From Melioribacter sp. (GTDB lineage Bacteria > Bacteroidota > Ignavibacteria > Ignavibacteriales > Melioribacteraceae): 64,000 bases of DNA. Shown piece after piece: positions 48,144 to 55,210 of the stretch. A program made the translations under genes and the position numbers. The notes beneath the pieces are model-generated. The model was not told the origin of the DNA. It did not search any database and worked only from the letters and a program-made list of their open reading frames with translations. Where the stretch lies: NCBI GenBank assembly GCA_003155655.1, contig PMDS01000099.1, positions 62,001-126,000 of the forward strand. Direction: 5' to 3'. Position 1 is the first letter of the stretch. Each line of letters starts with the position of its first letter.

Positions 48144-48180
48144 TTGAGAATGGAGAATTGAGAATTGAGAATTAAAAATT
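48141..48180. repeat. GAGAATTGAGAAT-type repeat beginning at the bshC stop codon
   Basis: From the T of the bshC TAA the sequence runs as TTGAGAAT, GGAGAAT, TTGAGAAT, TTGAGAAT and then TAAAAATT. It matches the arms at 25655 and 26084 and at 176-252. It is a single arm here, with no opposing copy. Confidence 0.8.
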
Positions 48181-48220
48181 GAACAATGAGTACATAATCG
48201 GTTATCTGTTATAAGTCACT

Positions 48221-48240
48221 GTCAGCTGACGGAAACGGAC
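48221..48240. repeat. GTCAGCTGAC palindrome repeat, copy 1
   Basis: GTCAGCTGAC followed by GGAAACGGAC. The same core lies at 49145-49160 and 52301-52327, with a decayed copy at 58581-58611. All are confined to the accessory island between bshC and aroA. Confidence 0.75.
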
Positions 48241-48266
48241 ACCGATGAAAAACAGCTGCTCATTTC

Positions 48267-48578
48267 TCATGATGCTTTTTGATAGATAACAATGCCTATA
48301 CGTTCGATATGGTCTAACATATTTTTATCTTTTATGTTTTTATGTATCTGGAAGTCGTAGGTGTAAGGATAGCCAAGTTTTTCTAATTTTATCGACAGGT
48401 CAAGCTGGTCATTCAGTGTTATATTTTCTCCAAATAGAGCAATATCAATATCCGATCCATCCTTAAATTTCCCCATCGCCCTGGAACCAAAGAGAGCAGC
48501 TTTTTCAATATTAGGATTTTGAGAGAATAGAAGAATTAATTCATTAAAAACAGTTTCAACAATTCCAAAATTATTCAT
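48267..48578 (-). CDS. MNT-domain nucleotidyltransferase, antitoxin of a HEPN/MNT pair
   Basis: A 103-aa minimal nucleotidyltransferase. The defining GSX10DXD motif is present as GSRAMGKFKDGSDIDIALFG (about residues 30-49). In HEPN/MNT modules the MNT protein AMPylates and silences the HEPN RNase toxin. It lies 12 bases downstream of the HEPN gene at 48590 and would be co-transcribed. Both genes read leftwards toward bshC. The lack of a third domain and the small size are normal. Confidence 0.85.
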   Translation of the reverse strand: MNNFGIVETVFNELILLFSQNPNIEKAALFGSRAMGKFKDGSDIDIALFGENITLNDQLDLSIKLEKLGYPYTYDFQIHKNIKDKNMLDHIERIGIVIYQKAS

Positions 48579-48589
48579 CCAGAAAACCT

Positions 48590-49006
48590 TTATTTGTCTT
48601 TAAGGCTTAACAGCTTACTTCTAAGCTGATTAAACAAACTGAAATATATTTCAATAACTTCTTTTGCAATTTCGTTTGCTGTTTCTTTATTGTAAGTATG
48701 TGAAGTTAACTGCCTGCTCTTTCTTAGCCGCGCCCATCCTTCCGCATCTGATATCAATTCATTTTTAAATGCCTGTTCTATAACAGGTCCGGGACCTGCA
48801 ACATCGTTATAGCCCTGATGTTTGAATAAATCCTGAAGAGTATTCCAAGCAAGTTCGTAAGTATATTCAAAACGCTGAATCAATCCTTCAACCTCAAGTT
48901 CGGTCATGTCTTTCAATTCTTCATCTTCAACAACTTCGGATAGTTTCTTTAAAGCTTTTTGGAAATTTTCAAACCGCTGTTCCCATCTTATGTCTTCACT
49001 GTCCAT
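48590..49006 (-). CDS. HEPN-like partner of the MNT nucleotidyltransferase (HI0074 family)
   Basis: A 138-aa helical protein of the HI0074/TIGR01987 nucleotidyltransferase-substrate-binding family, a branch of HEPN. Motifs: RWEQRFENFQKALKKLSE at the N-terminus, FEYTYELAWNTLQDLF, and SRQLTSHTYNKETA, which provides the Rx4H arrangement of HEPN RNases. It is the presumed toxin, with MNT at 48267 as antitoxin. Some HI0074 proteins may bind the MNT without toxicity, so the toxin role is not certain. Confidence 0.82.
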   Translation of the reverse strand: MDSEDIRWEQRFENFQKALKKLSEVVEDEELKDMTELEVEGLIQRFEYTYELAWNTLQDLFKHQGYNDVAGPGPVIEQAFKNELISDAEGWARLRKSRQLTSHTYNKETANEIAKEVIEIYFSLFNQLRSKLLSLKDK

Positions 49007-49132
49007 AATTTATTCTCCACAAGTTAAAATGTATTAAATCATTCAACTTGTTTTCTTTTCAAGATGTTTTAACCACAAATTTGAATTTAAAATAGCATAA
49101 AAGAGAATGAGAATAAAGGACTTAGCAATTAG

Positions 49133-49166
49133 CCCGCCCAACAATCCGTCAGCTGACGGAGGCGGG
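49133..49166. repeat. CCGTCAGCTGACGG palindrome repeat, copy 2
   Basis: TCCGTCAGCTGACGGA (49145-49160) lies between CCCGCC and GGCGGG, which pair as an outer stem. It runs into GGCGGGTAAACTTC, the same tail as at the ABC-F stop and at 58599. Confidence 0.8.
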
Positions 49167-49388
49167 TAAACTTCAAGCTGTTAGCTATAAGATGAAAGAA
49201 TGTAAAATGAATCCATGCCTACAATAAATCCATGTCTACGTGTATTACTTCAGTAATCCGATAACAGTTCTGAGGCTCGTAAACATCAGGATTTTTTGTC
49301 ATTCTTTTATTTTTTTTTCAGAACATTTTTTGCAAAAAATATCAATTCTCCTTTTAATGCTGGTCCTAACTTTTTCAACAATTCTCAC

Positions 49389-49471
49389 CAATTTCCATCC
49401 AATTTCCACCTAATTTTCACCCAGTTTTTACCCTGTTTTTATCCCATTTTTATCCCGTTTTTATCCTGTTT
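49389..49471. repeat. Degenerate 11-12-base tandem array
   Basis: Seven or so successive units of the form (T/A)TTTT(A/C)(T/C)CC(C/A), growing more regular rightwards: CAATTTCCATC, AATTTCCACC, AATTTTCACC, then TTTTTATCCCA, TTTTTATCCCG, TTTTTATCCTG. No gene overlaps it. Confidence 0.65.
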
Positions 49472-49547
49472 GTTCACCATCAGGCATCAATGGAATAGTC
49501 AGTATGTCAAAGAACTTTTTTCAGGACGAGACATTCTCACATTTTCT

Positions 49548-49898
49548 CCCTCTCCTTTTTTTAAGGAGAGGGTCGGGGTGAGGTCCTTTGCGAATATGCA
49601 AAACTTCTTTAAAAAATAATTTTGAACAATTCAAAATAATTTCCCCTCCTTTTTTTTAAGGAGGGGAATTAAAAGAGGTGGTCCACACATCTATTTTTGT
49701 ACACCGGATTATTAATAAATATAATTCTGTGTTACCGAAATAATTAAGAATTACACTACGGCAGGTAAACTCGATGACCACTTCACTGCATAAATTTTTA
49801 TACGCAATTATTTTAAAGTGTGGTGAAACTCTTTTAATGTACAAACAACCTATCTTTACACACCCCAGTCGTTCCTCTCCTTCCCCTCTCGAGAGGGG
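49548..49898. repeat. Three pyrimidine/purine-arm hairpins (CCCTCTCC/GGAGAGGG type)
   Basis: CCCTCTCC..GGAGAGGG (49548-49572) with a T/A loop is followed by TCGGGGTGAGG. CCCCTCC..GGAGGGG (49643-49666) is followed by AATTAAAAGAGGTGGT. CCCCTCTCGAGAGGGG (49883-49898) is a perfect palindrome. The first two share their loop (a T-run followed by AAGG), so they are relatives. Confidence 0.7.
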
Positions 49899-49910
49899 AA
49901 AAGAAGTGCC

Positions 49911-50014
49911 TGCCCCGCGTTTTTTGCGGGGGGTGTGTTTTATTATTAAATTTTTGACTCGCCACAGCCTGTCCCGAAGTTCTGTTTCGGGGGTGTAAAG
50001 TGGAGTACTAGAAA
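49911..50014. repeat. GC-rich hairpins with TGT..AGTACTAGAAA tail
   Basis: TGCCCCGCG/TGCGGGG (49911-49931) and GTCCCGAAG..TTTCGGGG (49971-49992) are both followed by GGTGT. The second continues into AAAGTGGAGTACTAGAAA (to 50014). A related hairpin with a similar tail lies at 52342-52384, and the tail alone is repeated at 50744-50766. Confidence 0.7.
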
Positions 50015-50186
50015 CTTATTTATTAAAAATTTCTTTTTGCAGGACTGGTGTTTGATGTACTAGGAACTTTAACGCATCGCACAATGTTGTCGCTGATAAA
50101 TTACATTAAGTATTTGTACAGGAGAGCTCTTTCATTTAAAACCGGAAGACATAATTATAGGGTATTTTAAAACAACAAGAATCAAA

Positions 50187-50672
50187 ATGACGAACGACAA
50201 ACTTTCCATAAAACTTAGACGAACTGAAGTTACAGACTTAGACAAGTTCTTTCAATTTCAACTTGACAAGGAAGCAATTTTCTTAGCCGCATTCACACCC
50301 AAAGACCCAACAGACAAATCAGCATATTTAATCAAACATACAAAGTTATTGAGCGACCCGACAATAAATAATCAAACAATTATAGTTGACAATATTATCG
50401 CAGGTAGTATTGCAAAGTTTGTAATGGAAGGCGATGCGGAAATTACTTATTGGATTGACAGGAACTTTTGGGGACAAGGAATTGCAACAAAAGCACTAAA
50501 AGAATTTCTTTCCATTGAAGCTACCAGACCAATTTTTGGACGGGTTGCGTTTGACAATTTTGGTTCACAAAAAGTTTTGGAAAAATGTGATTTTGTAAAA
50601 ATCGGTACTGATAAAGGTTTTGCAAATGCACGGCAAACAGAGATAGAAGAATTCATTTATAAGCTGACTTGA
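50187..50672 (+). CDS. GNAT-family N-acetyltransferase
   Basis: A 161-aa GNAT enzyme of the RimJ/RimL type. The acetyl-CoA-binding motif A is seen as ITYWIDRNFWGQGIATKALK (about residues 90-109), preceded by the IIAGSIAKFVMEGDA strands. The C-terminal FDNFGSQKVLEKCDF segment is the usual (N/D)xxSxxVxEKxGF motif. The substrate is unknown; such proteins acetylate small molecules, antibiotics or protein N-termini. It is alone on the plus strand, lies between two 23-base direct repeats (49992-50014 and 50744-50766), and faces the HigA gene tail to tail. Confidence 0.85.
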   Translation: MTNDKLSIKLRRTEVTDLDKFFQFQLDKEAIFLAAFTPKDPTDKSAYLIKHTKLLSDPTINNQTIIVDNIIAGSIAKFVMEGDAEITYWIDRNFWGQGIATKALKEFLSIEATRPIFGRVAFDNFGSQKVLEKCDFVKIGTDKGFANARQTEIEEFIYKLT

Positions 50673-50743
50673 CAACAGAACAACATAAAAAAACACCCTA
50701 TTACATAGGTTTGGCATAATGTCGGGTGACGTTTTTTGTCAAG

Positions 50744-50766
50744 GGCGTACCGTGAAGTACTAGAAA
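50744..50766. repeat. Direct repeat on the right side of the GNAT gene
   Basis: GGCGTACCGTGAAGTACTAGAAA matches GGTGTAAAGTGGAGTACTAGAAA at 49992-50014 in 19 of 23 positions, counted by eye, in the same orientation. The GNAT gene is the only gene between the two copies. Confidence 0.7.
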
Positions 50767-50784
50767 AGATTGCTTTCTGCAATC
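50763..50784 (-). terminator. Short terminator-like hairpin after the HigA gene
   Basis: On the minus strand directly after the stop codon: GATTGC, loop AGAAA, GCAATC, then TTTTC. The stem is only 6 bp, so termination strength is uncertain. Confidence 0.55.
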
Positions 50785-51879
50785 CTAGGCTTTATCTAAA
50801 TCAATTGGAATAATGAATTTGCGACCCACAAATGGAAGTATTTTTTTTAGATGGTGAAGCCGGCCAATTATTATACCAGGATGAGTCTCAAATTTTTTTG
50901 CGAATGTTTCAATGTCATCCTGTGTTAAGCGGACTTTATCTAAAATCTCTTTTTCCTGATCAGAATTAAGCGTCCATTTGACTGCAAATTCATTAGCCTC
51001 GTTCTCTTTTTCATCATCGTAATCTTTATAATTAACATCTTCCAGGAAAATATCTTTTTTGCCGTGTAATAAAATATGACCGGCTTCATGAAAGAATGTA
51101 AACCAAAAACTATCGTTACGTTTGAATCTGCCTGAAAGTTGTATTAAAGGATTATCATTAATCCAGCGGGTTGCACCGCTGATTGGACTACCGGGAAGAC
51201 AGGGAGTATATACAACCCTAACACCGGCATTAAGACAAACTGCTTTTAACTTCTCGAAAAAATCAGCGGGATGTTCAGCCATTATTGTTTTTATAACCGG
51301 GAGAGATATTTTAAAATCTTTTTCTGAATATTCTTTTGAATTAATCTGAGCCGCTTGTATTTCACCCTTTCTTAACCATGCCGAAATCGAATAAGAATCT
51401 TTATTATGTGCTAAAGAAATTCTAAATGCAACCTTCAATTCTCTTTTAAAATAATAATCTTCCCAGGCTTTATCGGTTGACAAAGAGAAAAAAGAAAGTA
51501 AGGATGCGGCTTTTTCATTAAGTGAACCCAATTTTGGCAGCCATCCTTTTTTAACCATATCATTAATTGGGAAATTTTTTGACCATGGAATTGCTTCTTC
51601 AATAACTTTTTCTCTTCTGATTCTAGCTAAGTATTCGTCATAACTGCGCTGCCTATTAAGCCAGAAATAAGCTGGAATTTTCAGAACATTTTCAAATTGC
51701 ACAGCCATATCGGGAGTGATTGAGCTTTCGCCTTTAAGAATTGCTGTAATAGTTTTTTCAGGTTTATCAGCCCTAATAGCAAATTCTTTTGGTCCCATCC
51801 CAAGCTCATTTAATTTTTCCGAAAGATCAGTCCCGGGATGCGGAACAGATTGAGGGAAATATTCATTGTTCTTGGACAT
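50785..51879 (-). CDS. HigA-type antitoxin with XRE domain fused to an ImmA/IrrE metallopeptidase domain
   Basis: A 364-aa protein. Residues about 10-75 are an XRE HTH of the HigA family (GTDLSEKLNELGMGPKEFAI, KPEKTITAILKGESSITPDMA, FENVLKIPAYFWLNRQ). The C-terminal half has the ImmA/IrrE zinc-peptidase motif HEAGH in WFTFFHEAGHILLHGKKDIF (about residue 264), with NEANEFA downstream as third ligand region. HigA would neutralise HigB and repress the operon; the peptidase might degrade a repressor or the toxin, which is inference. It starts 2 bases after the HigB stop. Confidence 0.87.
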   Translation of the reverse strand: MSKNNEYFPQSVPHPGTDLSEKLNELGMGPKEFAIRADKPEKTITAILKGESSITPDMAVQFENVLKIPAYFWLNRQRSYDEYLARIRREKVIEEAIPWSKNFPINDMVKKGWLPKLGSLNEKAASLLSFFSLSTDKAWEDYYFKRELKVAFRISLAHNKDSYSISAWLRKGEIQAAQINSKEYSEKDFKISLPVIKTIMAEHPADFFEKLKAVCLNAGVRVVYTPCLPGSPISGATRWINDNPLIQLSGRFKRNDSFWFTFFHEAGHILLHGKKDIFLEDVNYKDYDDEKENEANEFAVKWTLNSDQEKEILDKVRLTQDDIETFAKKFETHPGIIIGRLHHLKKILPFVGRKFIIPIDLDKA

Positions 51880-51881
51880 GT

Positions 51882-52223
51882 TTATTTTTCTTTGTGATAA
51901 TTTATTATTTCGATAATTTCAATACCTTTTATGTTACTCCATACATATTGACCATCCGCATTAGTAGGAATCGGATCTTCGTGTGGAGTAAATATCAGCC
52001 TGTAAGGCTGGTCAAGATCGCATGCCCATTGACCTTTTCTATTGTCTTTAAGTTCATGGTAATTACCAGCTAAATTACGAACATCTTCAAGAGTGAATGC
52101 ATCGTGTAATTGGTTTAAACGAAGTCTTATTTTTTCAGCTCTCACTTTTCCCATCTTCCGCTCAAGCTTTCGATCATCGTTTACTATCTTTGCAAGTTTT
52201 TTGTCGCTAAACGTTATATCCAT
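51882..52223 (-). CDS. HigB-like RelE-fold toxin
   Basis: A protein of about 113 aa with the plasmid-maintenance-killer/HigB pattern: MDITFSDKKLAKIVNDDRKL, a helical middle (KIRLRLNQLHDAFTLEDV), GNYHELKDNRKGQWACDLDQ and PYRLIFTPHED, ending IEIIEIINYHKEK. RelE-fold HigB toxins cleave mRNA at the ribosome. The start at ATG 52223 fits the family better than the GTG or TTG-type codon five residues earlier. It is the first gene of the two-gene operon with the HigA protein. Upstream lie GC-rich palindromes. Confidence 0.85.
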   Translation of the reverse strand: MDITFSDKKLAKIVNDDRKLERKMGKVRAEKIRLRLNQLHDAFTLEDVRNLAGNYHELKDNRKGQWACDLDQPYRLIFTPHEDPIPTNADGQYVWSNIKGIEIIEIINYHKEK

Positions 52224-52300
52224 AGCAAATATACACAATTTTTAATTAACAGCAAATGTTAATTATAATACTACTGCAACTTTTTAAGCCAGTCCCGCGT

Positions 52301-52384
52301 CCGTTATCCGTCAGCTGACGGAAACGGATTTGTCGAGGGCTGTCCCGACTTCTTTAGTCGGGGATGTGCCGTGTCATAATAGAA
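52301..52384. repeat. CCGTCAGCTGACGG palindrome, copy 3, next to a CCCGACTTC/GTCGGGG hairpin
   Basis: CCGTTATCCGTCAGCTGACGG and AAACGG (52301-52327) form an extended inverted repeat. CCCGACTTCTTTAGTCGGGG (52344-52363) follows, with tail ATGTGCCGTGTCATAATAGAAA, related to the tails at 49993 and 50744. It separates the HigB gene from the end of the hsdM-hsdS-ATPase-HNH operon and could act as its terminator region. Confidence 0.75.
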
Positions 52385-52389
52385 ATTAA

Positions 52390-53472
52390 TTAGCTCCTTC
52401 TAAAATTATCGCACAAACTATTTAAATAAGCATCTGACGCATAATTAATTAAATAATCAATGAAAGCACGATATATAATACTTCCAGATCTTTTTTTTAC
52501 AGGGAATGAGGAACGCCATAATTTAAAATTACTTTTTAATTCATCAATATTGTTTGCATTTGATAAACTATTATCTTCGTTAATGAAAGCTAGATAATCC
52601 TTTTCCCACATTGGGAAAATATTTTTTTCTAGATATGATCGATATCTTACATATATATTTAAAGTTGAATCCCAACTTTCAAAGATATCTTTTTCGGTAA
52701 TGTTGACAGGATTGATCGTCAAATTCCAATCTGCATCGTACATACCATTAATAGTTGGTTCCTTAATAAAAGTAAATTTAACTGAAATTCCATCATTATC
52801 TATATAAGGGTAAAATGCTTTGATTCTTTTTTTTGTGCTAGAATTGCAATATAAAATATTTTTTGAACCTTTTGCTGGTCTTTGATTACAGTCATGCCCA
52901 ATTGGAATTAAATTATCAAAATTAACCGCAGACATAGGGAACAAATCTTTACATAACCAATGGTCAAGAGCAATTCTAGCTTGACCTTCTAAGCTTAAAA
53001 ATCCTTCTAATCCGCATAATGGACAAACTTCTATTGCATTTGTAATGATAAATCTATCAATCGATTCCTTTATTTTATCATTAACATAAGTTTCAAAACC
53101 ATGGAAATTAATAGCAACATTATAGAGATATAAGAATAATGTGTCTATTTCGGATTGAATATTTTTTGGTAACTCTTTCAGTTCTATGATTAAAGAAGCA
53201 GCGTGATTATTACATAAATTTTCAATTTGATTATTGTGATAAAATGCATTTATTATTTTATTTCTATGAGCCTTTGTTTTAATTGATTTATATTTATTAT
53301 AAACTGCTTCAAATTTGCTTTTTAATGCTGTATTAGCAAATACTGTATTTGACCAATTTGGAAAGAGATGATCCCCAAAAGAAACAGAATTTTCAATCTG
53401 ACTAAAGAATACAGATGGTATTTCTTGAATAGTACTAATTTGAGTACTAAGTTTTTGAAGTCTTGTTATCAT
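52390..53472 (-). CDS. HNH endonuclease, PtuB-like, last gene of the hsdMS operon
   Basis: A nuclease of about 360 aa. The central HNH/zinc region is at about residues 150-205: CPLCG (CxxC), then ALDHWLCKDLFPMSAVNFDN with the catalytic-type DH, then LIPIGHDCNQRPAKGSKN. This matches the TIGR02646/PtuB pattern CxxC ... HxxPKS..P..A...NL ... C..CN..KG. I chose the ATG at 53472, since the product then begins ITRLQKL as PtuB-like proteins do; a TTG-type start at 53544 would overlap the ATPase by 98 bases. With this start the overlap is 26 bases. The C-terminal third has no motif I know. It is the presumed DNA-cutting effector. Confidence 0.8.
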   Translation of the reverse strand: MITRLQKLSTQISTIQEIPSVFFSQIENSVSFGDHLFPNWSNTVFANTALKSKFEAVYNKYKSIKTKAHRNKIINAFYHNNQIENLCNNHAASLIIELKELPKNIQSEIDTLFLYLYNVAINFHGFETYVNDKIKESIDRFIITNAIEVCPLCGLEGFLSLEGQARIALDHWLCKDLFPMSAVNFDNLIPIGHDCNQRPAKGSKNILYCNSSTKKRIKAFYPYIDNDGISVKFTFIKEPTINGMYDADWNLTINPVNITEKDIFESWDSTLNIYVRYRSYLEKNIFPMWEKDYLAFINEDNSLSNANNIDELKSNFKLWRSSFPVKKRSGSIIYRAFIDYLINYASDAYLNSLCDNFRRS

Positions 53473-55210
53473 TTTGTTGAGAAGTTTTTTCGTAAATTTT
53501 TCGAAACAGGAACTGCTTCTCGCTTGACTCACCAAAATATTCAACTGCTTCTCTTAGTTCTTCAATAGTTCCGGTCTCAATAATGTCTTTTAACTCATCA
53601 AAAGACTTTTCAGAAATAAGTTTTGTTTTGAAATAATTCTTGAGGATATAATCTATACTCGAACCATAAGCTTTTAGACCAAGTTCAGCAGCATTTTTAG
53701 ATTCAATTTTTTTTGATTTTTCATTGATCTCAAAACAAATTACACTTTCAGGTTTACAATCTGAAATCATGAATGGAGAATGTGAAGTGAGGATTATATC
53801 TTTAAGCAGATGGATATTGTAATCTATTCCATCTCTTTTTCCCCCTGCGTTGATGCTATCGTTCAAAAATTTAATAAATTTCGATCTCCAATTTGGATTA
53901 AAATGAGTTTCCGGTTCATCTAATAAAAGTAAACTCCTTCTATCTTTTAGCATTATACAAATACCCATAGTATGCAAAAACTGATGCTCACCATCAGAGA
54001 GTTCTCTTAAAAGTAATTCTATTGGTTCGGGTTCACCTTCATTTTTTTTTACAATAAGAAAATCAAGAAAGTAAAAAACATTTTGATTTGGACTACCAGA
54101 AGGAAGTTTACCATCTGTATAAAATCCTTTGGACATATACACTTCTTCTTTAATGGATTCTGAGACTATGTTTGCATTCAGCTCATATAGTACTTGCAGA
54201 AATCTAAAAAGATCAAATGGAGTCCTGAAATATTGTCTAAATAATTTTTTTGTAATATCATCAACAAAAAAATCCATAGTTAAGGAAGCGGGTAATCTAT
54301 CATCAAATGAATTAATTTTTTCTTCGGATTGGAACCAGCATGAAGCACAATTTTTTAAGTTCTCAATAATATCTTGAATATGACCTAAGATTGGTGTTTG
54401 AGTCTTACCATCCTTATCATCTTCAATGACCAGATTTTGTAAATTTAAATTCATTCTAAAGCTTCTCAATGTAACTATACCTAGTTCCTTTCTAAATGGC
54501 GCTAAGGTTCCTTCATCTTCAAATAATAAGCATGATAGAAGAACAGCTTGACTCATTAAACTATCAATATAAATCATGCTATTTTCAGGTTCTTTATACT
54601 TGTAACCTCTAATATAGTCTTCACGATATTTATCGAAATTTATTAACCTACTTTTCCTAAAAGGCAGGCTTAGAATCTCATTTTCGCCCGATGAGTACCC
54701 GATTATAATATCTGGTAAATATCTTTTTCCATCAGCAGGCTGAGGGTTTTCAATATTATATTTCGGTTCTAAGGAAACCGGGAATATTTCTTCTTGATCA
54801 GTGAAAGGGTGTGAATGCCTATACATTATGGGGCTTTTTCCACTCTCTTTTCGAATGACTATTTTTTCAAAGTTGGTTGGAATGTATGTACTATCATTAT
54901 CTTGTCCAATTAAATACTCAAGAGTAAAAGCATCTGGAGTACATTCTTGAGGTCTAAAATATTTTTCAAATGTTTTTGGATTATAGCTTGCAACACAGCA
55001 TTCTAAATGGAAAAATATCGATGCCAATGCTTCTAAAACATTAGATTTCCCCCTTCCATTTAATCCAACAAAGCAGAAAGGGTTAAATTCTTCCATTGAA
55101 GAATTTATACCATTGGCAATATGATGGAAATGAATAGAATAGCCGGAATGTAAACTCCTAAACTGCTTTTCTCTTGAAAAGTTTCCAATTTCTAATTTGA
55201 GTAATTTCAT
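53447..55210 (-). CDS. SMC/RecF-like ATPase of the hsdMS operon (PtuA-like; restriction-associated AAA ATPase)
   Basis: A 587-aa ATPase. Walker A GLNGRGKS is at residues 49-56. The ABC-type signature RELSDGEHQFL is near residue 400, Walker B SLLLLDEPETHFNP near 425-435, and an H-loop ILTSHSPFMIS near 475. The layout, with ATPase halves separated by about 350 residues, is that of RecF/OLD/PtuA AAA_21 proteins rather than of HsdR, which has DEAD motifs. The C-terminal 100 residues are helical. Its ATG overlaps the hsdS stop by 4 bases. It would sense or hydrolyse nucleotide and control the HNH partner. Confidence 0.85.
   Translation of the reverse strand: MKLLKLEIGNFSREKQFRSLHSGYSIHFHHIANGINSSMEEFNPFCFVGLNGRGKSNVLEALASIFFHLECCVASYNPKTFEKYFRPQECTPDAFTLEYLIGQDNDSTYIPTNFEKIVIRKESGKSPIMYRHSHPFTDQEEIFPVSLEPKYNIENPQPADGKRYLPDIIIGYSSGENEILSLPFRKSRLINFDKYREDYIRGYKYKEPENSMIYIDSLMSQAVLLSCLLFEDEGTLAPFRKELGIVTLRSFRMNLNLQNLVIEDDKDGKTQTPILGHIQDIIENLKNCASCWFQSEEKINSFDDRLPASLTMDFFVDDITKKLFRQYFRTPFDLFRFLQVLYELNANIVSESIKEEVYMSKGFYTDGKLPSGSPNQNVFYFLDFLIVKKNEGEPEPIELLLRELSDGEHQFLHTMGICIMLKDRRSLLLLDEPETHFNPNWRSKFIKFLNDSINAGGKRDGIDYNIHLLKDIILTSHSPFMISDCKPESVICFEINEKSKKIESKNAAELGLKAYGSSIDYILKNYFKTKLISEKSFDELKDIIETGTIEELREAVEYFGESSEKQFLFRKIYEKTSQQNDNKTSKT

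Larger units (their letters stand above)
49007..50186. other. Gene-poor stretch with many short repeats
   Basis: About 1.2 kb upstream of the GNAT gene without a believable coding sequence. In order it holds the HEPN/MNT promoter side, a CCCGCC-flanked CCGTCAGCTGACGG palindrome (49133-49166), two near-copies of AATCCATG(C/T)CTAC (about 49206-49240), a degenerate tandem array (49389-49471), three pyrimidine/purine hairpins (49548-49572, 49643-49666, 49883-49898), and two GC-rich hairpins (49911-49938 and 49971-49992). Frames at 49296, 49656 and 49774 only read through these repeats. Confidence 0.65.

Noticed and set aside
49133-49166. Integron attC site
   Set aside because: The palindrome lacks the paired GTTRRRY and RYYYAAC core sites and no integrase is present in the window.
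49296-49619. 107-codon Phe-rich frame
   Set aside because: It reads through the tandem array at 49389-49471 and the CCCTCTCC hairpin; composition is that of the repeat.
49774-49998. 74-codon frame ending near the GNAT gene
   Set aside because: It covers three GC-rich hairpins and has no protein-like feature.
52390-55210. ATPase/HNH pair as a retron effector
   Set aside because: PtuAB-like pairs occur with retron Ec78-type reverse transcriptases, but there is no reverse transcriptase gene here.
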